From: Aphidius gifuensis
Taxonomy: Eukaryota > Arthropoda > Insecta > Hymenoptera > Braconidae
NCBI RefSeq assembly: GCF_014905175.1
Contig: NC_057793.1
Location: 6,076,001-6,140,000 of the forward strand
Direction of reading: 5' to 3'
Length of the DNA stretch: 64,000 bases
This document shows, piece after piece, positions 10,955 to 23,100 of the stretch (positions are counted from its first letter, which is position 1; each line of letters begins with the position of its first letter). The position numbers and the translations under genes were made by a program. The notes under the pieces were generated by a model. The model worked only from the letters and a program-made list of their open reading frames with translations. It made no database searches and was not told the origin of the DNA.

Positions 10955-12426
10955 CATTCAGCCATGTTTCCTTCAGTTAAAAAAAAAAAAAAAAAATATA
11001 CAGTATATCGTGTAGGGGTATTAATATTCTTACAAGGGTGCAATGCTTTTTTTACAAGATGATGACGCAAGCTTTAAACCTACAAGGTGTTTGAAATATT
11101 ATTATTTGTAAATCATGATTTTTACAATTTTTTTTGCAGTAAATCAAGTAGAAAAAATATTTTATATTAATATTTTTTATTAAGTATTTTATGTCTAAAT
11201 ATATTTTTAAATGCCTCATTCATTACGAGACATAATTTTTTTGTTTATCAATTTTATTTGTCATTGCAAAAAATAAATATACAATCATGAATCAGTATGA
11301 GAGAATCAGCTTTCATTTTTACCTGACACTCGAGATATTGTTAACACAATAACATACAAATTAACATTGTGTATTGTTTTTTTTTCATGTTTTTTTTTTT
11401 ACATATTTTAATGACTTTTTGTTATTTGCATGTAAGCTTGGGTGGACACTGAATAAAATCCTTCAAATGAGTATTTTTTATTGTATAGACGAAATGTGAG
11501 AACAAAATCAGAGTCTAATATTACAACAGTATTTTTTTTTTATAATTTAACTACTATTGTTATTGTTTCTATTGAAAGGTGTGAAAAAATGTATATATTT
11601 TTTTTAGATAAATAAATAAAACGGAAATGTAAACAATTTATGATGAAGATAATAATTTTTATTAAATAAGAAGTTATAAAAATGTCAGGGTTATGTTTTT
11701 TTTTTTTTTATGAAAATAATTAGTTAATAACTTTAATGATAAATTAAAAAATAATTTATACATTATATAGCTACTGTGGAAATTTTTAAGTCATCAAAAA
11801 TTCTTTGACTTGTTTGCTAAATACCATTGGTTATTTATTTTGCATTATGTATCCTTGTAAAACTTGTTGCATCAGCAAATATTCAGAATTTTCAACAGCA
11901 TTGCTTTTACTTCAGTAAATTGCTAATTTATTTAATTACCTGACATTTGATTTATTTGATTTATTAATTTTTTTTTTTTTTTCTTTTTCCGAGTATCAAA
12001 TTTTCATTTTATCATAATATCAAGTTTAATTTTATAATTTAAATATAATAAAAACAATTAAATTGAAAATTAAAAAATTTTTTTATAAATTTAAATTATC
12101 AATTATTTTTAGAAAAACAATTTAAAATTTAATAACGAGTATAATAATTATTATTTTTAATATAAAATGAAATTTTTAAAAAACAATTTTTAAATTGCAA
12201 TGATGGTCCAATTATTATATACCGAATATAAAAAAAAAAAAAAAAAAATTAAACTTTCAAAATAAAATTTAAAAAATTTAATAAATAAAAATAGGCTAAA
12301 AAAAATAATAGTAGGTAGAGTATTTCACGAGTTGTAAATATATATATTTTCACAATGTTGATATGAGTATATAGAAAATTAATTTCCCTGGGGGGTTTGA
12401 TGGCTCATTTGACATTCTGAGTTGAA
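10955..12426. other. AT-rich non-coding stretch
   Basis: Very AT-rich with long A or T runs (10979-10996, 11968-11982, 12231-12248). A T-tract plus GCAG at about 11129-11142 looks like a splice acceptor but is followed by no usable frame. Nothing else is seen. Confidence 0.7.
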
Positions 12427-12510
12427 ATGCCACGAGGACAACGAGCTACAACAACAACGACACGCGGCGTTTCAAATAGACGTGTTGTGTATACACACAT
12501 ATATGTATAA
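12427..12510 (+). other. Island with a 27-codon ORF, MPRGQRATTTTTRGVSNRR
   Basis: A patch clearly less AT-rich than its surroundings (12385-12500). Its ATG frame encodes a basic, Thr-rich peptide ending in YTHIYV-stop, with a stop just upstream in frame. The Thr run comes from an ACA/ACG trinucleotide stretch. A conserved non-coding element is at least as likely. Confidence 0.12.
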
Positions 12511-12683
12511 AGATGAAAAGATGGATGGTTGTTCATTTGGATATCGAGATACATAGTTTCTATATATATTGTATTTTGCAAGGCGTTGTCCTCGGTTAAA
12601 TTGCAAGCAAGGCCTGCACACGCTCCGATACGCTCATCGATTTAATGAAATTTACAACATTCACACACAGACTGCACAACATG

Positions 12684-12701
12684 ACACACACACACACACA
12701 C
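12684..12701. repeat. (AC)n microsatellite
   Basis: Nine uninterrupted AC units, 170 bases downstream of the preceding island. Confidence 0.95.
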
Positions 12702-13933
12702 CTATATTTTAATATGATCATGATGAAACAAGCATATGTATATAACAATAGTCTTTGATTTATATTCAATGTCCATGTCATAAGAAAATATTATGACATT
12801 AAATAAAATATATTTATTATATATCAATTTACAAAAACAATTATGCAAATTATTCATTTGAAATTTAAAAATAATAAAATTATTTGGTAGTTGTTTAAAA
12901 TTTCCATCAATCTAGCAATTTAAAAATCAATATTAATTTATAAATAAATATATTTTATTATTTTTTACATTGCATAATAATATTTTATTAAATTTATTAT
13001 TGAAGATTTTTTAAATCACAATAGAATTTTATTGTAAAGGCTTTTGAAAAAATTTTCATCTAAAAAATATATATTTATTTTGAATAAAGTGACAGAAATA
13101 ACTGCAAATAATGATGGAAGTTTTGAAAAAAAAAAAAAAAAAATTGTACAATAGTTGCATAAATAATTGGATGTTAAAAAATAAAATTAAAATATGAAAA
13201 ATGATGTGAATGTTGATGGTATAGAAAAATAAAAATTCAATAAATATACGTATATAAATTCAAGTTCATTGAAATATTATTTATATAGAGGAACTTTATG
13301 AAAATTTAATGAAATAATATTGAATTTTGATGATGACAGTGTATGCCCAACAGTACGAGTGTTGCATTAAAAATAAAATATAAATATTAAATTGACAAAG
13401 AAATTTATATTCCCATTAAATAGACGTATGTGAATTTAAAATTTCATAGATCAATATAAAAATATTTTATAAATTTCAATCAATCAAATTACTATGTTCT
13501 TTTTTTTTTTTTTTTATGATATGAATTGTATTTAATGACATTTTTGTCACGCTTATTTTTATCCTCAAGACATTGATCATAAAAATATCAAGAGAAAAAA
13601 AAGAAAAAAATATATCTATAATATCTATTGAATAAATAAGAATCATCAGTTGAATAAATGATGAAAATAAAATAGACTCCAGAATGACGTACATGAGATT
13701 TTTCTAGATCCTTTTTTTTTTTTAGTTGACAGTGACATCAAACGTCTGTAATATCGTATAAAAAAAAATAAATAAAAATTGGTCATCCACGATTCATGAC
13801 ACATCTATCTACCTTCATGTTGAGAATTTTGAATTTTCCAAGACAGCAGCAAGTTTTAGTAGGGTTGAATTGAAGCGATAGAATATATATATAGTAATAT
13901 TGGGGATGAGAATATCAGTCTCATGCATTTTAA
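12702..13933. other. AT-rich non-coding stretch
   Basis: AT-rich with A/T runs at 13125-13143 and 13500-13516. The minus-strand frame at 13476-13694 is Ile/Phe/Ser low complexity. The patch at 13780-13930 is more complex but has no frame. Confidence 0.65.
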
Positions 13934-14068
13934 GGTTTCACAAATGATCCAGCCAAGTTGGAAGAAGGATATTCCATGACAGCATGGACGAGAATCTTGA
14001 CAAGGGTACCAGTTTACTTTTCATATCATTTATGGACATTTGATGAGATCAAATTAGTAAAATATTAA
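13934..14068 (+). other. Candidate exon-like island, 44 open codons
   Basis: The frame begins just after a TAA and reads FTNDPAKLEEGYSMTAWTR, then ILTRVPVYFSYHLW and a hydrophilic tail to TAA. It has an in-frame ATG at 13976, an acceptor-like CCAG at 13949-13952 and a donor-like AAGG/GTACCA at about 14003-14009. Tryptophans, glutamates and prolines give it a natural protein composition. No known domain is recognised. Confidence 0.2.
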
Positions 14069-14450
14069 TAACACTTGTATAAAATTACAAGTTATATCTA
14101 TCACGTTAAATTAACCGGATTTCAATTTATTTATTTATTAAAAAATATATAATAAATTAATAAAAAAATATAGCTAAATGATTTTAAATTTCAAATCAAT
14201 AATAAGTTTTATAAATTTTAAAAATCATTAAAATAATTTCAAAAAATTCAATACAATTATTTAAAATTTCAAAATAAAAAAAAATTCATGAAAAAATTTG
14301 AAATGAATTAATTTTTGAAAAATATATTTTAGTATTGAAAATAAATAATCCGTTTGAATTATCATCAGATACTGTTTGTTGTATCAATTGATATTTTGAT
14401 GTATATTTTTTTCGTCAAATAATTTTAATATATATAGTGTCTTTTACTGA
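14069..14450. other. AT-rich non-coding stretch
   Basis: AT-rich matrix without visible structure. Confidence 0.7.
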
Positions 14451-14700
14451 CGACTGGACAACATGGGTGGGCATAACAGTAACACACATAATCGTAAATC
14501 AGGGTGGAAGCTCATTTTGTTGAACGAGAACAATAGTCCCTGACGATATAGGCCACGAAACGAGCTACCGTTCTCGGTCATTTTATCGTTTCACAATTTA
14601 TGATTCGTCTATACTACCATACAAAAAAAAATATATAAACAATATATAACTGCATTTACTCGCAATTCACTTGAGCGCGATTATGCCCATCACATTCACC
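14451..14700. other. Low-AT island, possible conserved non-coding element
   Basis: About 250 bases of ordinary composition. It contains a 26-codon ATG frame (14463-14543) in a good start context (A at -3, G at +4), opening MGGHNSNTHNRKSGWK. It also holds an inverted pair, CGAGAAC and GTTCTCG, about 50 bases apart around 14525-14575. A second open stretch follows (ATKRATVLGHFIVSQFM). Several overlapping open frames and no clear splice borders favour a regulatory element over an exon. Confidence 0.25.
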
Positions 14701-16640
14701 ATTACTTTTATATATATATTTTACAATTTTTTATTTTTATTTTCCTCATTTCATTTTACTGTTTTCGTATTATAGTAAATTTTTTTTTTTTTATTATTAT
14801 TTTGCATCGTATTACTAGTACTATACCTCGAGAATGACCAAGTCGATCGACTGAAATTTTTTTCCATCCCTCGGACAAACACCAAAGTAGATATATCAAA
14901 TTTTTTAAAACATCAATGAAAAATTTATTTTATCCTCACCTGAAACATAAATAAAAAAATCCAAATGTCAATATAAAATATTGTAAATTATTAAGAATAT
15001 TTTTATTAAATATAATTGTACTGAATTTTCAAAAAAAAAAAAAAAATTCATCTATTCGTGAGAATTATTTACATGTGTGTCATAAGAAATGAAAAAAAAA
15101 AAAAATTAATAATAAGCCAACATGCGTTTATTTAAAACCGGAAAAATAATCCGTTGTTTCCGGTAGTTTGTTGTAAAATGATTCACAATGATATTACATA
15201 TGATTAAGCAACTGTATAATCATATAAATTATGATAAAAATAAAATGACAAAAAAGATTTAAATAGAAATAATGAGAATAGTTGAAAAATATCAAGCAAA
15301 AAAATAAAAAAATAATTTCTGTGAATTTTTATTATCACAGAAAGAATTCCGAATGAATGAATGCATAATTTTGTATGACACATACGTGACGAGATGTTGA
15401 TGATGATTCTGATTAAAAAAAAAAATGTATTTGGAATGACAATATTATATTGATGTTTATATAGGCAATGTGAGTCATAGAGCTATCAAGGTTGAGTTCA
15501 ATCTGTTCAATATGCTCACTACACAACTTGTGCAGCATGACTTCATTTTTTCTTCGCCTACGCCAATAAACCAACACGTATTTATATCGATGAAAGAAAA
15601 TAATAATAATCATTATAATAATAATGTAAAGCCACACCTTGATCGATCATGTTTTTTTTTTTTTTTTTCATTGTGCTTGGATAAAAAGGAATGAATTTAA
15701 TGAAATTAATGATAACAATAAGCTTGAAAGACAAAAAAAAAAATTGGTATGAAACTTTTTGTTAAAATATCTTAACTATTGATAAATAATTTTTTAAAAA
15801 AATTAAAAATAAACATCCTGTTGAATGTGTTTATGTGAAAAATATATTTTTGATTTTTTTTAATTTGATAAATTGTTATTAAAATTGTGCAAGTGGTTTT
15901 TAATGACTATTTTAAAATTATGATTTATGATGAATAAATATATTGCATTTAATGGTTTTATTTAATTTTTTTTTTTTTAATTTTATATTTATTAAATATT
16001 TGGGTTAAATTTAAAATGAATTAAAATTTTTATATTTGTTTAATTATCGTTTAGTTATAGAATTAAAGAAAAAATAAAAATAATTGACATTGAGCTTTAA
16101 AACTTTTATGATAATTATATTTTGTTGTTGTTTAAATATGAGGAAAATAATTTTATGAAATTTTCATTTAGAAATATTTTTTTTTTAATATAACTTTATC
16201 AAAAAATACCGAATTTTTTATAAAAACATTTCAAACTTCCTAGCTGATATTTTTGTAGTGAAATATTTTCTTTCAGATTTATTTCAATAATTCTAAATTG
16301 GTTCAAATATAATATTTATATACATTATCTTTCCACAGGATAAAAAGTAAATTATTATCCAACTAAAAAAGAAAAAAAATAAAAAAACCATAAACGTAAA
16401 TAAATATATATATGAAAAAATATAGCAAGATTTTTTTTTGTCAATTTTTCGACCTGTCCTATACATGTATTTTATTTACTTTTTTCGTTATCATAGTCTA
16501 GGTATATGTAATACATATATATGTTCACTTTGTTCTTCCCTGTTCAATAGCCTCTTTTTTATTTTATTTTTTTTTTCCCAGAGATAGGTATATGGGAAGT
16601 TGACTTTTTTGTTTTTTTTTTTTATGTTTTTCTTCAACAA
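14701..16640. other. AT-rich non-coding stretch
   Basis: AT-rich matrix. The overlapping frames at 15413-15694 on both strands sit in a mild island around 15470-15600. No gene is supported. Confidence 0.65.
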
Positions 16641-16800
16641 TGAAGCGCGTAGGAAAAAGCACTAGCAGACAGACACCGCACTCAGTGTGGCTAAGAGAGA
16701 TTAATGGAGATTCTGTCCGATTTGTCCTTTTCACCATCTAATATACCACTACCACCACCCTTTTAGCAACCACCTCTATATACCATCAAATTAGAATTTA
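16641..16800. other. Low-AT island
   Basis: About 150 bases with few homopolymers, including CACTACCACCACC-type triplets at 16745-16760. No frame longer than about 30 codons and no recognisable motif. Confidence 0.3.
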
Positions 16801-16978
16801 ATCTCACACTATCAAAATTCCATTTTTATTTTTTTCTATCAAATTTTTTCTGTCACGTCTTTAATTCTTTAGAAAATTATTTTCTCTTTATTTTTTTTAT
16901 TCTTTATCAATTAATCCAAGTATTTGGTAAATCTCAGAATTAAAAATAAAAAAAAAAAACAAATTTTACAAATCAACA

Positions 16979-17128
16979 ATGAAAATTGAAAGCTGGTTCT
17001 TGGTGAGACCAGTTGGCAGTGTTAAATTAATTGCATTGCATAATCCCATTGGCTCAGTGAACATACACTCTGGAACCAGGTGGCTCAGGTTCAATGGTAA
17101 ATACACTAGGATTTCCAGCACCCCGTAA
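16979..17128 (+). other. Sharp low-AT island with a 49-codon ORF and homeodomain-type sites
   Basis: A plus-strand ATG frame runs MKIESWFLVRPVGSVKLIAL and on to a TAA, with a donor-like G/GTAAATAC at 17095. The minus strand is also open in pieces (GAGNPSVFTIEPEPPGSRVY). DNA motifs are equally striking: TTAATT at 17027-17032, TGCATAAT at 17037-17044, TAATCCC (Otx/Bicoid type) at 17041-17047, and ATTGG (inverted CCAAT) at 17048-17052. No protein family is recognised. I lean slightly towards an enhancer-like element. Confidence 0.25.
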
Positions 17129-19726
17129 ACAAACATATTAAATATTTTTTAAAAAATAAAATAAATATACGTCTAAATATAATATCACAGAGCTAAACAC
17201 AGTGTCAATTGAATTACATTTATATTTTTTTTTTATTTATTTATTTTTCTATTCATTCGTAGAAATTATATTTTATTTTTTTTATTTTTAAATGTGCTTC
17301 CACTGAATAAGCATGAATGAGATGATCCAATTTTATAAAGTTTTGTATATACACACTAAAATTGTAATGTATACATTCACCTTTGAATTTAGGATATATT
17401 ATTTTGCAGATCATATGTTTTATTCAGTTGAGTTGAGTCGAGGACACGATGGGGTTGACATGATACATTTGTCATTTATATATATTCTAACACGTGTATA
17501 TTTATTCAACATTTAATTATTATTATTATTATTATTATTTATACTAAATAATTAAGAATTTAGTTTCAACAAAATGTTTGTTTATCAAAAGAAAAAAAAA
17601 TATTTGGAATAAATTTAATTCGTCATTTTATTCATCTACTGAGTGTAATTTTTTTTTTATTTAATATTTTTTTATACAACCACGCCCATTATGATATATA
17701 GGACTCGTTTACAAAAATTGAATTATCACGGTGAGTGACAAATACAAACTGGACAGACCAACCACACCCTTTGCACATGTCATTTTGTGCAAAAGATAAA
17801 AAATATAAAAATGAATATTAAAAAAAAAAAAAGGAATTATAAAAAAAAAATTATATGATGTAGAGTGAGGGGGTTGAAAAACAAATACACATACATGGGT
17901 AAAAAATAAAAAAAAATATAATGTATATATAGGGGTGAGACTAACGAACCAGAGCAAGCTCACTTTTCCCTGTGCTTATCTGCCACTGAGATCAACCGCC
18001 TCGAAGAGACCGAGGGTTGTATTCGGGTCATCCATCAAAGACTTATGATGATTAAGGATAAAATGAAAGCAAAGAAGTAAATATAAAAAAAAATTTATGA
18101 AAGAGTGAGATTATGAAAATGAATAGAGAAAAAAAAAAAGCAGAGTTATAAATATCACAAAATAATGACAGAGACACTGAACGCTTCATCAGTTGAAAAA
18201 AAAAATATGAAATTATAAAATGATGCATATAAAAATTATGATAAATAAATCAATATTGTAATTTAATAATTTTTTAATTTAAAATTCAACTAAATACTTT
18301 AATTTTTAAAATAAAAAAAAATATAAAAATTTTTTTTTCCCATGGTAATAAAAAATAAATATATAGAGTTACATTTTTCAGATAAACAAATGAACAAGTT
18401 AAATTATTTTTGGACTATTTGAATTGATAAATAATAACAGGTATATTTTCTAAAATTGAACTGATGATAATCCAAGATTATCATGATGTGCACCCGGCAC
18501 TGTTAATCCTTTCAATTGACAGATAGATGTTATTCAACCCATGTGATTCTATGAATACACATCCCTGTCTCTTCAATAAAAAAAAAAAAACATATACATA
18601 TAAAAAAAAAATCAAACAAATAATTCATCGAAGCGTACAACTCGTCTTTTGATCTTGATTTCAATCCAGTTATCTCTCGTATCCACATTTTTTTTTTTTT
18701 TTTATATATTTTTTGTCATCCTGATTCTCAGCAGTATTGACGCAATAGATAAAACATTTGTCTCTCTTCTTTTCATGTATACTTTTCATCATCATCATCA
18801 TTTTTTATATTTTTTTATTTTGTCTTTTCCCCCTTTTACAATTTGAATTACCAGGGCGTGCAGTACCGTCTGGCACTATCTCTCTCGTATACACAGAAAA
18901 GACACTAAATTCATTTATTAACTCAACGATAAAAAAAAAAAAAAATTTGTCAGGCTCTTTTTGTGGATTTTCAATGCTTCAATGAATACCCCAACACATG
19001 TACATTACTACGTAACAAGTACACACTGGCTCATTTAAAATTTGCATGATTTAAATCCTTTTTTTTTTTTTTTTATAAAATTCTATGGAATGTTATTGAC
19101 ACAAAGTAGTTTGAAAATAAAAAAAATTTATTGAAAACACATGATGCTGTATAAATAGGGATTTGATATTTTCTTGTCAAAGGAATTTTACTGTACACCT
19201 GCCACGTAATTTCAAGGTATTACACAACTGTTGGATGTCTCATTAGCTTTTGTGAAGAAAACACAAATTTTATGTCTATTCAAGTGATGAAATAACATGT
19301 TGCATGAATAAAATCAACATGACACATGTCATTTATTTTTCTTTGATTAATTTTTTCTACTTTTTTTTCTCATCCTTTTATTATCAAAATAATATTTCAT
19401 ATTTTATTTTTTATATATTCATAGAAATTGATATTAAACAAGAGAATAAAAATTGAAAAAAAACCATTCATCTTATTTTTTTTAATGCACTTTTGCGAGT
19501 AGGATAAAGTAGGATAGCTAAAGAAAAAAAAAAAAAATTAAAAGCTGATTAAATTATGTAGATAAGAACTGACAATATTGTAGATGCAAAGTGATGTTTT
19601 TGAAAAAGTTATCTTATCATTAATCAGTTGAGACAGGCCATGTAGTCAACAGTGTGTATACAGAGTTATATGAAATTTTACTGTATACATAAATTTTCAA
19701 ACATCATATGAGAGAAAATTTTTTTT
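17129..19726. other. AT-rich non-coding stretch
   Basis: AT-rich matrix. It holds a complete but unremarkable 67-codon ATG frame (17313-17516, plus), an (ATT)n run at 17517-17539, a low-AT patch at 17940-18060, and a pyrimidine-rich acceptor-like site ending CCAG at about 18854 followed by LPGRAVPSGTISLVYTEK. None is firm enough to call a gene. Confidence 0.55.
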
Positions 19727-20080
19727 ATGGTAAATAAATGCCAGTGGGGTTGTAAAGACAACATTTTTAAATTGACTATACGCGCCCTTTTTATGAGAAT
19801 ATTCATTCAAGTGTATCTTTTATTTTTTTTTTGTTTATTTTGTTCATGGAACACAGCAGCACACGCCGAATATCTTATCTTGAATCTCAACGATGACACA
19901 AAATCGACTATTTATAATCTGCCAAGTATTGGCAAGCCACTCGTATTTTCCCTATTATACACCCTCATTTTTAACGACAAGAATAACTATCAAAGGGTCT
20001 TCAAATGTATTTCTTTTTTTTTTCACATATATTTTATACTTCATTATTGTTACTATTGTTATTATTATTATTATGACTAA
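19727..20080 (+). other. Candidate ORF, 117 codons, signal-peptide-like segment
   Basis: This ATG frame has an in-frame second ATG at residue 23. From there it has a basic start (MRIF), a hydrophobic core (VYLLFFFCLFCSW) and an Ala-x-Ala-like exit (NTAAHAEY), which is the shape of a secretory signal. About 50 hydrophilic residues follow, including LNLNDDTKSTIYNLPSIGK, and then T-run-driven Phe/Tyr low complexity to the stop. The middle is the most complex part. The Phe run and the Tyr-rich tail come from repeats, so a chance frame is quite possible. Confidence 0.2.
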
Positions 20081-20763
20081 TATCAACCACGTCGCAGTTC
20101 ATTCACTTGCCAGCTATACATACTTAATAAAAAATAAATTGTCGTTCGTTTTTTTTTTTTTTTTTAACGTTACTTCTTACTTTGAACTGAATTTTTATGA
20201 TAATTTAATGCATCAAACACATGAATATAATTTTACGTTTTGAAATAAACTATTGAGGGGCTAAAAATTATATATTATTTTTTTTCCCTACAAAGTTGAC
20301 CAAAAGAAACAAAAGATAAATAAAAAAAAACAATTGGCAAGGAACAATTTGATATATATACCAATGCGAATATAATAAAGGGGAAAAAAATAAAATCACA
20401 AAAATATTTTGTTGCCATCCTGATAGTGATCCTATATCTGCGTTGATAAAATCTTGATTGAGCAATTTCTTATTTACAAATTTTATTTTAGGGGAAAAAA
20501 AAAATAATAAGAGCAATTTTTTTCGTATATAGAAAATACATAATGATAAATAAAAATAGTCTAGTGACAGAAAAAAGAAAAAAGCCTGGAAGCTAAATTT
20601 AAAAAACAAAATGATAAATAAATAAAATGTGCCCACATGCACGAATGACAAAGTGGCCAGCCCTTATTTTTTTTTTCTATTATAAAAAGAACAGTTGTCA
20701 TCGATAATTATGAGAGAGATAGATAGATAGAATTTGTGTGAGTGTGTTAAATTATTATTTATT
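20081..20763. other. AT-rich non-coding stretch
   Basis: AT-rich. The 127-codon minus frame at 20268-20651 is Phe/Leu low complexity made by A runs and is not a gene. A GA-to-GATA microsatellite lies at 20712-20730. Confidence 0.65.
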
Positions 20764-20995
20764 TAAAAAAAAATAAAAACAGATATCAGGAATCTGAGGC
20801 AAATAGTACCTGGCGCAGATCAAGTGCGTTAGTTCACGTGGTCTGTGCTAGATTATATTTGCCCCAAACTCTAGATGACACATATATCTACACATCCAAA
20901 ATCGACAAAAACTTAAAAAACACAGTATTTGAACTCGAGACCACAAGCACTGTAGGCAGGGCTCTTTCCGACTTAACCATCAAGCTAACTCGATG
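20764..20995 (-). mobile_element. tRNA-derived SINE
   Basis: Read on the minus strand, the 5' end is tRNA-like. An A-box-like TAGCTTGATGG (20977-20987) is followed about 40 bases on by a B-box-like GAGTTCAAATA (20926-20936), the internal RNA polymerase III promoter of tRNA genes and SINEs. The GGTTAAG after the A box recalls Ser/Leu-type tRNAs, which is inference. A tRNA-unrelated body of about 120 bases follows, then a T-rich 3' tail. The body contains an imperfect inverted repeat (20798-20863, arms GGCAAATA and TATTTGCC) with CACGTG at its centre. No anticodon stem or true tRNA fold is intact, so it is not a functional tRNA. No convincing target-site duplication was found; only similar ATTATT-type flanks exist. 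Confidence 0.75.
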
Positions 20996-21068
20996 AACTA
21001 AGTAAAATAATTTTACTCACTTATTATTGATTTGAAAAAAAATTCAACTTTAATTTTAATTATTCAAT

Positions 21069-21407
21069 ATGCCTTATTATACAAAAGCGTCAGATGTCAC
21101 CACGAGTTGGGAGTTTATTTTAGCACCCTTTTACCCCTTTTATTCTCACTCTAGTCTTTTCTCTATATATGTATGCTCAGCCCTGAGGAAAAAGAGAGAG
21201 AGAGAGAGAATTGTTGACGGTAATAGTAACAGCCCTTATTTTGTACTACTCAGCATGTCACACACCATTCCCTCGAGCTGGCTAATAAGCGACCCCAAAA
21301 GACGCACATACAATGTTCCAAAGCTAACCTTGATATTCATATTTGGTATGGTAATTAACCCCCCTATAATATATCCTCCCTTTTTATTTTTTTTATATTA
21401 CACATGA
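21069..21407 (+). other. Open frame of 112 codons just downstream of the SINE, unrecognised
   Basis: A complete ATG-to-TGA frame. It begins MPYYTKASDVTTSWEF, crosses an AG microsatellite that encodes Arg-Glu repeats, continues with MSHTIPSSWLISDPKRRTY and ends in a hydrophobic low-complexity tail. The region 21069-21360 is less AT-rich than average. Interruption by a simple repeat and the absence of any motif argue against a conserved gene. It could be a decayed insertion next to the SINE. Confidence 0.15.
21193..21209. repeat. (AG)n microsatellite
   Basis: Eight uninterrupted AG units inside the open frame above. Confidence 0.95.
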
Positions 21408-22880
21408 AGACGTAATTGCAATTGCAATACATGAGAATAAATATATGGTTTTGGAAGGGCCTTTTTTGGGCGGTCTAGGGTTACTCCCAATTTAAAATTG
21501 CCAACCAAGTTGCCTCATGTTGAGTACCTATACAAATAAAAATCATATGTGATTTTATAATACTTTTTTCATTTTATTTATTTTTTTTTTTTTGCATATG
21601 GAGAAGTGACAATTGCGCAAGGTCGATTATTTTCAATGAGTGTGCCTACTGTTTTTTATATATATTATATAAATGTAACACAGTAGGAACCAAGATAAAA
21701 GGCGTTACTTTATATATAGTTTAAAGCCAAAATGAGAATAGGGTTTATATGGATGAACAGAGACGAAAAAAAAAAACTTGACGTGATTGATGTTGCATCC
21801 GCGACTTTATAACCCACGAAAAGCCATTACATTGTTGCCGCAATTCTGTCAATCAAACTTGATATAAAAAAAAAAAAAAGAATAATGAACAATGGGAATG
21901 AGGGAATTCATTTTTTATTACTTTTAATTTAATTTGTATTTTCATTGAATAGATTGAAATATTGCATGTATATGCATGCACTAGATTTATGAAAATATTG
22001 AAAGTATATATTTCGATTTCTCTTGTGAATTTTATGCAATTTTATATTTATTAAAAGATATAATTATTCAATTACACAATGGGTTTGATGATTCGATAGA
22101 TATGTCTACAGGTAATTCTTTGATAATATTTTTTTTTAATTTTTATATTTGTTCGACAGTTTGACAATAGAATTGATCTCGTGAGATTTGATTGAATCAT
22201 GGAAAAAATTCAGCTTTGAATAATCGAGTAGAATTTAAAAAAACAAAAAATATATGAATGCAGAGAAAAAAAAAAAATATTAAAACTTTGAAATGAAAAA
22301 TAAAAATGTGTATAAAAATTTTTTACAATTTTACAATCCAATTAAAATTCCAAAATCATATACCATCAGCAATTCAATAAATCTACTTCCATAAATAATG
22401 TTTTTTCATTTCATTTTTTAAATGCAAAATACAACAACTGGCTTTAAATAAATTAAATTTTTTTTTCATACATTTTTAAATCCATTGGATTTAATTGTAA
22501 ATATGTATGCAATCCAGGCAATTTCTATACTTGTTAAAAGAAAAAAAAAAAGAAGAAAAAAGAGAAAAAAAATTGACCTGGAGCGACACGAGAATAAAAA
22601 ATAAAAAAAAAAATAAAAAAGAGAGTACCATATATATCCATTCACCCCAAAATGAAAAGCCTCGAGGCTGGACGTCTCCTTATTTCAACATCCCTTCGAG
22701 AACTTTTTTTTTTATTTCAACTACATATGTGTGGTGTACACAAAGTAAAAAAGTAAAGAAATAAAACTATCAAAAAAAAAAAAAAATATCTATATATGCA
22801 TAACCCAACAAGGGATGTAAGCAATAGTAAATGAATTTTTCTTTTTTTTTTTTTTTTTTATTTCAAAACACTTTGTATAT
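21408..22880. other. AT-rich non-coding stretch
   Basis: AT-rich with a modest island at 21455-21530 (GGGCGGTCTAGGG region), a Lys-rich low-complexity frame at 22507-22764 and long A/T runs. No gene is supported. Confidence 0.65.
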
Positions 22881-23100
22881 CACTTAAGTGTTCCCCGTCG
22901 ACAAATAGTCTTATATATAAAGCAAAGGATTTCCCCAGTGCGTTCAACACTTTATTGCAATAATGGCAAGTATATTAACCCCCCTGAGCGTAACGACGAT
23001 CGGGCCTATTTTCTATAGTGTTCATGCGATCGTTGTCCGTGACTTCAAACTGCTATATTTTTTACTGTATTGAAAAGGGGGCCAGGGGGGCAATAAGAAC
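22881..23100. other. Structured low-AT island
   Basis: It opens with the perfect palindrome CACTTAAGTG (22881-22890). A 10-bp inverted repeat follows (ACGACGATCG at 22993-23002, CGATCGTTGT at 23027-23036) that pairs fully as RNA with one G-U wobble and a 24-base loop. It ends in a G-rich run (GGGGGCCAGGGGGG, about 23079-23092). No protein frame is convincing. It may be a structured RNA or regulatory element. Confidence 0.35.

Noticed and set aside
20268..20651. 127-codon minus-strand open frame
   Set aside because: It consists largely of Phe, Leu and Ile produced by A runs on the plus strand. No motif, and codon use follows homopolymers.
20926..20987. Functional tRNA gene
   Set aside because: Only the A and B boxes are preserved. 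No acceptor stem or anticodon arm folds, and a SINE body follows.
22507..22764. 85-codon Lys/Glu-rich frame
   Set aside because: Built from A-rich low complexity (AAAAAGAAGAAAAAAGAG type).
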